A stretch of 64,000 nucleotides of DNA from the NCBI GenBank assembly GCA_936450465.1, contig OW388297.1:62369202-62433201 (forward strand), given 5' to 3'. The notes under the pieces are model-generated. The model ran no database searches, had not been told where the DNA came from, and was given only the letters and a program-made list of their open reading frames with translations. The DNA comes from Gibbula magus (Eukaryota > Mollusca > Gastropoda > Trochida > Trochidae). Every line of letters begins with the position of its first letter. The stretch's first letter is position 1. Shown here piece by piece: positions 55,532 to 64,000 of the stretch. The position numbers were made by a program, and so were the translations under genes.

Positions 55532-58500
55532 CTGTACAACACAACATACATATTGGTTCCTACAGGCTTATACAGTAAGCGCTATACACCCTCAACTGTC
55601 ACTTATGCTTGACAGTTTTTAATAATGAACAACTATAATGTTTATTTCAAATCATTGTTATCTTTCTGACTTAAGATTCAAACTATTGATGGTTTTATTC
55701 AAATCTATGTATTTTAGATGTCTAAAAATACTTACCTACCTCAAGAAAGTACCTAATGCCATCGATACAGAATACATGGTCACGTGATGGGATTGGGGTA
55801 GGGCTTCCCCTTACCTGGAAATGTCAACATGACACCCACACATCTGACTTCGTTCTATGAAGGATACAACTCCAACACGTTGTCCAATCCTGTACTGATG
55901 ACATGCAGTAAGCACTTTGAGGTAGGGTAAGTTGTAAATTATTGTGACATACCTTACTTTTCAACTGCAAAAAGCAATGGTTAGTTCAAAACAAAACATC
56001 TACAAACCCAAAAAAATCTAGAATAGAAATACAAGACTTGCTAATGGAGCCTACAAATTGATATATATTTATCTGGAAATCTAAATCTTCCTATCACCAA
56101 TACTGACATGATTCTGGAATCTGCTGGTAAATCCTGAATAGCTGTCATGTCACTGTAGTTGTCATTTTAGTTTATCTATATTCGCCTTCCTTCTTAGATG
56201 AAAGGTATTTACCAGCAGAGAATCCATTTGTTGTTTTGCTTTTTGCATTATGATTAAGGATGTTCGCTCTTTCCTGTTGAACTTCAAAAATGAAATATGA
56301 TGAAGTAAAGCTTTTTTGTCATTTTTATTTACTTCATGATATTCCACATCACCTACATACTTTTAAAAAGCAAATGAAAATGTGACTTTAGAACCTCTAA
56401 AAAGTGATTAAACAGCATAAATGGCCTAAATTTGACTAAAATGGGAGGTTTTCAGGTACATTTTGTGTCAAAGCTTAAAAAAAAAATACTACCATATATA
56501 TTTTTTCATCGATTTCGGTTGGGGAACATGAACTTTGTAACATATCAAAAATGGAAAAAAACTTTAATACTAGAAATGTAGTATTTTTAAGTTTTTAGCA
56601 GTTTTTTTCTCATTTTCCCATAGACTCCCATGTTAAAATTGTACTTCAGCCAACTATCTTACAGGCGTCATATCTCGAAAAAAAAACTACACTACCCCCT
56701 ATTTTTTAATGCTGATTTTTCAAAAATATACTTTGATCTTTTAAAAAATATAAGTTAGAAAAAAAGTTTAATTCTATAAATTTGAGGAGCGAACATCCTT
56801 AAGAAAGTAACGACGCATCAAGTAAATATTGATCACGAAGAAAAGACATAAGAGAGATAACTATGTACTTGCATCCTATGGTGTTAGAAGTTCAAATCTC
56901 TCACAGAAAAATGTTGCATTTGATTTTTCATTCACTCAATCATACCTATACCCTTGTATTTTCTATGACATTAACTAATCAATTACAACTTTAACATACA
57001 TTGCCCATCTTTTTCAAATTCATTAACAATAGACATATCCCAACATCTAACCTTTTCTATTGATCAAATCACATAATATATATAAGATACCTCTGTGTAC
57101 ATAACGTTTTGGTCAGTCTGTATTAAGTGACATATCAACAGCTTCAAATATTTTAGTATAAAATCAATAAAATTAGAAAAAAATAGAAAAAGTATTCCTA
57201 AGATATCCTTGTTTTTCATAAGAGATTAACACCAAAAACCCCAGAAACCCCAGAAACTATTTCACCATAACCATAACCACACCGTCTGTTACATACATAC
57301 CCTAACATTAGAGTTAGTATTTTAAAATATTCTGAACCATTGTAGATCAAGTTTCCAGTTTTGCACCTTAAAATAGAACCACTGGCTCTGTAGCTTCTCA
57401 GGCTGTATAATAAACATAAATGTGAAAACTTCAATTTCAGAAGTAGTTGTCAGGGTTCTACCATTAATAATTTAATGATTAATAATTTTCATGAGTGTGC
57501 ACACATCATTTCAGCTTTGTAGGACTCTCAGGCGCCCATTATAGGGGCAGGGGAGTCACCAAATCTACTGTTCATAATAGACACAGATCAAGAAGTCTGT
57601 GCTCCAAATTTCAGCATTCAGCAGCCATGTAGCGAAAGTTTGTTCAACTACATGTGTCTTTTAGTGCAAATATCATGTAATTTGGTATGTCTTTGAAACA
57701 TCATACCAACGCGAAAACTTTTACATTTTTGCATTATAAGAAGACAGTTGAGTGTCCAATAACATAATCTGAAATTATACTTCATAGTAAACAGTTACAG
57801 TTTTAGCAGCTCTTTGAAGTGACCGGGGTCAATCTTTTCAAAACTACAGTTTTTAATTTCTTCTGTTAAATATTTGGTTAGTGATCAACTGGGTCAAACA
57901 TACATCATATAGTTCCTTTTATACTAATTCAATGCTTTTGTAATGAATTTGTTCGCATTTATTCCATATGAAAGCCTTTATTCGAAAATTTATTAAATTT
58001 GAATTTTCAAAATTTGACCCTGTCTGTCTATTTTTTGTCCAAATTTCATACACATGCACCACTGCTGTAACAGTCACAGGATACGTTTGAGAATGATTCT
58101 TTTACTCATGGATTTTTGATGATTCCTTGTCAGTGTATGTGATGTAATTATTAATTTACATGATATTTGCACCAAGATACACATGTAAGTGAACAAACTT
58201 TCGGTATGCAGCTGTAATGCTTTGAAATGGTTCAAGGATGTTGCCCCAAGGCCATTATCTGGGGTCATAGGGTAAATGAATCATTAATTTATAATCCCCA
58301 TTGTCTAAGGTGCATCTAAAGACTGGTTCCAGAGAAGAATTTGAAAAGCAATTTTTTAATGGACGGATGGATGGTCACTGTTGTCAATGCAACAAGTCGG
58401 CTATTGGACTGCAGGCCTGAAGAGCTTAAACTAAAGAAAAGTTATTTTTATCTTGTTGAAAACTACAGAAGAAAATATTCAGTTACACCTATTAAAAGTA

Positions 58501-61500
58501 GTGTTATTTGTGAGAACTAAATAAATAGAGCCATTTGCTCTGAAGCTCATCAGGAATGTTATTCATTATCTCTAAGGAAAAGATTCAGATATCACATAAT
58601 AAGGCATTTCCCAGTCATCAAATTTAAAATTTATAATTAAAATTGGTTATACATTAATCCACATTCACCATAAATATTGTAGACCTTTGCATTTATTGTT
58701 TTAGTTCTTATTTGTATTCTGGAAATATCAACATTTATTACATATTGAAAAGGAACCCTGATCAGTTTCTGAAAATCCTGTTTCTCATAGGCTCCTTTTC
58801 AATATTTAATAAAATGTTGATATTTTACGAATTAATTCTCTTGAGCATTTGAGTGTAAGACTAAACCAGTCTCACACACAGACTCACAACACAGCACAAA
58901 AGTTTCATTTCATTACCAGTCATATTCAGTTCACATATCTCAGGTAAAATAGAAAATTTCTTAACTCCTCTTCAATTTATTTCTTTGCTGCCTGTTACAA
59001 TATTCAGTTCATAGGCTATTCACTAGTTCTCATTTCACATTGATTACATAAAAAATGTCCATAATGTAGATATTAATTTTACGTCGACATACATTTCACA
59101 ATCCTATTGAATAAGATTAACTGCAAAGTTTCTTTCTTTACTCAATTTCTGCATTTCTTAAACCACATGTTAGGACTCTGGCATGAATAAGATGAGATGA
59201 CTCTCTCTCAGGTCTTTTATAAGGGATTACTTCTATTGGATGAAGAGCACATAAAATCTCAGAGTTCAAAGCTCATTACAACAGGTTTTTAAGGCTTTGG
59301 CCCATATTTGGGGTTACAGATTCACCAAATCTACAATTTAGAATCTCCATTGACCAAAGAGTCTGAACATAATATTTAAGCTTTCTAGAGCTTTTGCATC
59401 CTAGGTTACCCATGGTTTTATATATGCTCCGTTACTCTCCACTATATCACCCATGGGAAACTTCATCAGAGAAATCTGTACTCAAATTACCCGCCCTTGG
59501 TCGGCGTGAAGAAGTCAGTCACGAAAGAAAATGCTCGATAGGATGAAACCGAAATGGTCAAGGGAGATAACCGGTGACGGAGGGCTAACAAAATGACCTC
59601 GGGTGCTTTGCAACGAAGTGATATGAAATGTCATTGGCTCGCAGGTCCAAGCTGCGTAGCAGTTTGATTGGCTCACACCGGCCAAGGGCGGGTAATTTGA
59701 GTACAGATTTCTCTGATGAAGTTTCCCATGGGTGATATAGTGGAGAGTAACGGAGCATATATAAAACCCTTGGTAACCGAGGATGGAGCTTTTGGGACTG
59801 GAGAAGAAGATGGAAATAGCTTTTTAGGTCATGACCAAATCTACAATTTAGGAGTCTGTACATAAAATTTCAGCTCTCTAGAGTCATTGGATGGACAAAT
59901 GGATGGATGGACGTTGGACACCATGCCATGCCATAAGCCCATCGGGCCTTTCAGGCCTGATGAGCTAAAAATTAAAAAATCTAGATGAAATGATGTAAAA
60001 GTTTGTAACTTGTAAAAGTAAGTAAGCACCATCTGTTACTATCTGCTACTTCTATCCTTGGAGCTGCTTTCCATCTCTCTACCACCTTCTAAACATCTCT
60101 ACAGTGTTAGTTGAACCTGCTTCCAGAATATTAGTCCTGTATTGAATCAATTACCTTCTGTAACTTTTTCAGGCGCTTTCATGAGTAAATAAACATAGAA
60201 TTATTAGCAATAAATATGATAACAAAAATATATTAAAATCTCATGTGATAAAGATTTATTTTGAAGAAGTTACATTTAAGAATTACTGTTTTTGTGTGAA
60301 CTTTAACATAAAAATTGTTTATTTAAAGTTGAAACATTTCCAAGAAAAGTAGAATTGACAAGTTGTTGCTCCTACAATAAAGAGGAGAACAAATCAGTTT
60401 AGTGTAGTTACCTTGAGGAGGAGCGCGGTGACCTCCTGGTCGGAGAATATCTCCCACACCCCGTTGGTTGCCAGGACCATGAACTGTGCGTACTGGTCAA
60501 TAGTAACACATGTTGTGGACGGTTCCACCTGCATGCATGTCTTCAGACCAACATCACCATGGTTACCAAGTCCTCTCGTGGTTGCTAGGACACCATTCAC
60601 CTGACAATCTCGGGAACTTTCACTGAGTGTGCCACCTGAAGCAAGAAGATTTAACATGCCTGATATCAACACTTGTCAACACTATTTTTTAGCACACTTA
60701 CACACAAACACAACAAATCATTGAATTTTTATGTCCTTCATAACTGAGTTAAGGAATCAAATGGAACGTTTTTTACTTACCATTCCTGAGGATCTTCCTC
60801 CTCTCTCTCGGGTTGCGTGGAGTATGTTCTTTGCTAAGTCGGTACGGTCGGTTCCCTCGAACCAGAACTGCATGGGCATTACCTTCAACATTATAAATTG
60901 CTTTAACATGCAATCCAGATACTACCTTGTATGAATGAAAAAGGCAAATCTTGCAACCGAATGAGAAATAAAATTAGAGAATGAATGGACATCTACTTTA
61001 CAATTCTCTTTAGATTGTTCGAAAAATTGATACAAATGTACATATTACATCAATTTAGGACAATAGAGTTTTAATTATTTCAAAAAGTTTTGATCAACCT
61101 ACAAGCTAACAAAAGAGTTCCAAACACAATCTGGATGAAGTCTCACCTGCATTTGCAAGATGGATGAGTCCAAGTTGTACCGGGGGGTCCACACTGCTGT
61201 CCATACTCCCCTCCTTCACTGGGGAGGGTAAACTCTCCCCTGGGCTGGTTGCCTGGATAACCAGAGTGAGAGCTGAGCAGCCACTCCACCTCACCTTGGA
61301 CTTCTCGTCCTTTCCATAGGACAGCAGGATGTCCAGGAGGTGGTATACCTTCTTGAATGCACACGCTAACTTAGGGGATAGAGGGTGCTTTGGTTTGCTA
61401 GATTCCTTGACCTCAATGTCTGCCTCTAGAGCCTTGTTCTTATCTCCCTGGAGCAACTCGTACTTGGCCTCACAAAGGGCAATGATCTGTTGGATGATGT

Positions 61501-63803
61501 TCATACTCTCTGTGTGCAGCTGAACCCTCTCACTCTCCTGGGTTGCAGGGCGCTCAAACTTGTACTGTGAAATATCTGTATGATCTACAAGATTTTGGGA
61601 ACATGTCGACTTGGTCTTGGGGTCAAACTTTGACATCTCGTTCAGGAGGAGTTGATGGAGTTCTGCAGCTGCCACTTCTGCAGCAAACCGTCCATGATGA
61701 CCATCAAACAAGGCCAAATAGCATTTGTCCTTGTCATCACCAAAACAGTCCTGAAAGACGCGGGTGTCCTCCATGGCACTCTTCCACTTCTCATTCTGAC
61801 TGGAGCACAGTCCGATTGCTAAGGTGCAAGGTTGGGAACAGTTGAGAGCCACGCTGTTAACTACAGTGTTGATGCTATGCCTGATCTGTCTGCACATGTC
61901 GTATGTGTCCTCAACATCAGACTTAAGTCTCTCATAGGCATCGTTTACCTGTTTTATAGCCTTGGGGTCTACCGGTTTGTCTGCAGTGGCTGCATTCTTT
62001 AGTCTGCGGAGGATGGCGTTGCGACGCTTGAGAAGTGCATCAGCGTTGTCGGGGAGGGAGTTGACGGTCTTGTACTTGAGGAGGAGGATGGCCTGGTGGA
62101 AGCTGCGGTGGTCCTGCAGACTACGGATGTCAATGAAGATACCGCACTTGTCACACCGCACTGTGATGTCTGGCTTGTTGGTGTACTCTGTCATCAGCGT
62201 GTCAGGTGTGTCTGCATCATGGATATACTCACGTAAACACAAGTAAACTCACACATAACAATAAACAATCAACATTTAACACAATCAGCAACTTAAAATG
62301 TTAAATAAAACAATTAAACACCTACAAAAGGTCAGTCACCTCAAAACTTAATTTTGACTTTACCACAGATATATATTTCAGAAAATGGAAGTGTCAGGCA
62401 TACTATAGTAATACATCATCAATGGGGATGAGAATGTCTTATACTGATCGCTGCCTGGACTGTCCTTCGTCTCTCTAGCTTGATGAGCCATCCTGCTGTA
62501 GCAGTTGGTGTTGTTACAAGCAAATGTCTATGACTTTAGCAGCTTGATCAGCATACAGTTTACACATTACCAAATTTACTATAAATATCTCTGAACTGAA
62601 TAGTGAATATTTTACTTGAAAATTCATTTAATTTTGTGTAATTGTTTACATTATTATTTGAAACTTTTATCAATTTGAAACTTATTTGAAAATAAGATAT
62701 GATACAACAGAACTTGACAGTTATATTGTTGGCAAGACTGTGTTTGAGAGCCGTACGGTACAACTTGATACTTGTCTATGGGAGATCTGCCTCACAGTTG
62801 AGTGCACTGCTCTATCTGACACGCACCTTGACACTGATCTACCTCAGTACACACCACATTACACCACACTATACCACACTAATCTACCTCAGTACACACC
62901 ACACTAATCTACCTCAGTACACACCACATTACACCACAATATACCACACTAATCTACCTCAGTACACATCACATTACACCACACTATACCATGTAAACTA
63001 CACCACACTAAACTATTTAAGTACACACCACATTATACTATACTACACCACACTAATTCATTTCAGTACACATCACATTACACCACACTATACCACACTA
63101 ATTTACCTCAGTACACATCACATTACACCACACTATACCATGTAAACTACACCACACTAAACTATTTAAGTACACACCACATTATACTATACTACACCAC
63201 ACTACTTCAGTACATATCACATTACACCACACTTAACTACTTCAGTACATATCACATTACACCACACTTAACTACTTCAGTACATATCACATTACACCAC
63301 ACTTAACTACTTCAGTACATATCACATTACACCACACTAAACTACTTCAGTACTAATCCCATTACACCACACTACACCACACTAAACTACTTCAGTACAT
63401 ATCAGATTACACCTCATTATACTATACTACACAACACTAAACTACAACACTACATGAGTATAAGTACATGTATCAGTGCCAACTAGAAATGATAACCAAC
63501 AATCAGGAAGAAAGTATATTGAATGTACACCATAATACAATCATGAGCAACTGTATTACGTCAAGAAACAAGCCTGTAATACCATTGTGATTCTACATTG
63601 TTATTAGTTATGTTGATTTGGAAGTTGGATTTTTTTCGAAAGTGTATGTTGCATTTACCAGTTCGTAGAAGATTTTCTGCCTTAAAGAACTCTGTTCCAT
63701 ATTGTATGAAGACATTCTCATTGGTTAATTTCTTCGAGCTCTTCTGGTCCTCTTTCATTGTGCGGCGCAGTGTTCGACTCCAACTACCAGATGATGGCTT
63801 GGT
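54890..63803 (-). CDS. PP2D1: PP2D1-like PP2C-domain protein, probable pseudophosphatase; 5' end open
   Basis: Exons on the minus strand: 63803-63659, 62211-61147, 60882-60781, 60635-60412, 55531-54890. GT-AG junctions and phases all agree; from the ATG at 63758 the protein is 710 aa. Layout: basic N-terminus, a CDKC...H-x3-H finger-like motif (53-71), a helical region, then the PP2C domain from about 160. PP2C motifs: AMEDTR (E181, D182), LALFDGHHG (D203), LANAGNAHAVLVR, LATTRGLGNHGD, MVLATNGVWE, and GAKDNISVMVV (D696). The Asp of the usual GDSR motif is Asn390 and that of the C-D-G motif is Asn480, so two expected metal ligands are missing. An acidic Q/E-rich insert of about 170 residues precedes the last motif. 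Human PP2D1 is mainly testis-expressed (from memory). The first exon enters in phase 0, so more exons may lie beyond 64000. Confidence 0.85.
56258..56798. mobile_element. TTAA-target MITE in PP2D1 intron 4
   Basis: Inverted ends GGATGTTCGCTC and GAGCGAACATCC flanked by TTAA on both sides (56254-56257, 56799-56802). The TTAA target points to piggyBac-type mobilisation, although the usual CCC start is absent. Interior is AT-rich with runs of A and T. No coding. Confidence 0.8.
56810..58190. other. PP2D1 intron 4, little recognised
   Basis: One family A-like hairpin remnant near 57365-57410 (AAAATAGAACCACTGGCTCT). Otherwise no gene, RNA or bounded element. Confidence 0.5.
58200..59396. repeat. 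family A fragments in PP2D1 intron 4
   Basis: Partial copies at about 58200-58440 (AATTTATAATCCCCATTG, AGGCCTGAAGAGC), a hairpin remnant at about 58520-58560 and 59270-59387 (TTGGGGTTACAGATTCACC, AATTTAGAATCTCCATTGAC). The last is interrupted by the Mutator-like MITE and continues at 59795-59975 with GCCCATCGGGCCTTTCAGG. Confidence 0.7.
59397..59785. mobile_element. Mutator-like TIR element (MITE), copy 2
   Basis: Perfect 9-bp duplication GAGCTTTTG (59388-59396 and 59786-59794). TIRs of 100 bp or more start CATCCTAGGTTACCCATGG and read back from CTTGGTAACCGAGGATG. Middle holds GCTCGCAGGTCCAAGCTGCG as in copy 1. It lies inside a family A repeat. Confidence 0.9.
60412..60635 (-). CDS. PP2D1: PP2D1 exon 4
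   Basis: GGTLSESSRDCQVNGVLATT to DQEVTALLLK, containing both Asn447 (GLGN) and Asn480 (ATNG). Acceptor CTTGCTTCAG, donor GTAACT, phase 0. Confidence 0.92.
60781..60882 (-). CDS. PP2D1: PP2D1 exon 3
   Basis: 34 codons, GNAHAVLVRGNRPYRLSKEH then TPRNPRERRKILRN. Too short for most gene finders' single-exon thresholds, but matches the PP2C block around GDSRAVL and DHKP. Donor GTAAGT, phase 1. Confidence 0.9.
61147..62211 (-). CDS. PP2D1: PP2D1 main exon
   Basis: 355 codons from DTPDTLMTEYTNKPDITV to LIHLANA plus G. Acceptor CATGATGCAG has a poor pyrimidine tract; frame upstream stays open to 62242 but begins with no ATG. If the upstream exon is wrong, the first ATG is at 62194. Donor GTGAGA, phase 1. 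Confidence 0.88.
62835..63430. repeat. degenerate CACCACACTA tandem array
   Basis: Irregular array of ACTACTTCAGTACATATCAC, ATTACACCACAC and TATACCACACTAATC blocks with period about 39-45 bp and a larger block of about 120 bp repeated (63000-63070 and 63140-63200). Lies in PP2D1 intron 1. Confidence 0.85.
63659..63803 (-). CDS. PP2D1: PP2D1 upstream exon
   Basis: Acceptor CATATTTTCAG, then TKPSSGSWSRTLRR, an in-frame ATG at 63758 (MKEDQKSSKKLTNEN) and VFIQYGTEFFKAENLLRT. Donor GTAAAT, phase 1, which joins in frame with the acceptor at 62212. Either the start exon (with 5' UTR) or an internal one. Confidence 0.7.
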
Positions 63804-64000
63804 CTGAAAATATGGTCAAACATTTCAATAGCTTCCTTCTGATTCGAATACTGAAGTTGCGAATGAGATCAGGTTTTACTTCTTAGTAATCAACACAATA
63901 TTCAGGTACTTATCCCAGTGTCTCTTTATAACATACATGGCATCGTACCCGATTATAAAATAACTTGGAATGATATTGGCAGTAAACTGTTAGATTTGAG

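Noticed and set aside
54885..55578. Plus-strand frames of 94-134 codons opposite the PP2D1 terminal exon
   Set aside because: Antisense shadows; the minus-strand frame carries the PP2C C-terminal motif and matching splice phase.
62699..63145. 148-codon frame rich in THHITPHY
   Set aside because: Translation of the CACCACACTA tandem array.

Overview
The window is AT-rich, intron-rich animal DNA, most likely from a mollusc (perhaps a gastropod). Three multi-exon genes with canonical GT-AG introns carry clear metazoan proteins. The repeats (arrays of TGACCTTGACCTT motifs, families ending in a 'GATGAGCTAAAAATAGAGCC' hairpin, a 'GAGTGAGTGAGTT' SINE-like piece) look to me like those of mollusc genomes; that taxonomic impression is from memory.

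Layout. 1-5.4 kb is the end of a large 24-bp satellite array. 5.4-11.6 kb is a transposon graveyard: LINE reverse transcriptase fragment, Mutator-like MITE with a TA-target MITE inside it, and a mariner with an intact transposase. 11.7-27.0 kb is a complete Rab5 gene on the minus strand (5 coding exons, 213 aa). Its introns are packed with repeats, including in intron 1 an apparently intact autonomous hAT transposon (653-aa transposase, perfect 8-bp target duplication) nested in an older hAT element that lies inside a tandem repeat. An internally deleted copy of the same hAT sits in intron 2. 27-34.7 kb is the divergent intergenic region, with tRNA-derived SINE, poly-G repeat, hairpins, and a LINE split by a Harbinger-type MITE. 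34.7-50.9 kb is a complete EFHB (CFAP21) gene on the plus strand (9 coding exons, 593 aa) with minisatellites and hAT MITEs in its introns. 54.9-63.8 kb is a PP2D1-like gene (protein phosphatase 2C-like) on the minus strand, five exons, possibly continuing past the right edge.

Rab5, EFHB and PP2D1 are also neighbours on human 3p24 (from memory), with Rab5 and EFHB head to head as here, so this appears to be a very old linkage group. EFHB is an axonemal microtubule inner protein; an X-box-like and a FOX-type site lie about 170-190 bp upstream of its ATG. The PP2D1 protein has Asn in place of two expected metal-binding Asp residues and is probably a pseudophosphatase. The most unusual structural signals are about 50 tandem branch-point-like motifs directly abutting the 3' splice site of EFHB exon 5, a satellite with three nested periodicities (6, 24 and 408/840 bp), and several layers of datable nested transposon insertions with recognisable target duplications.
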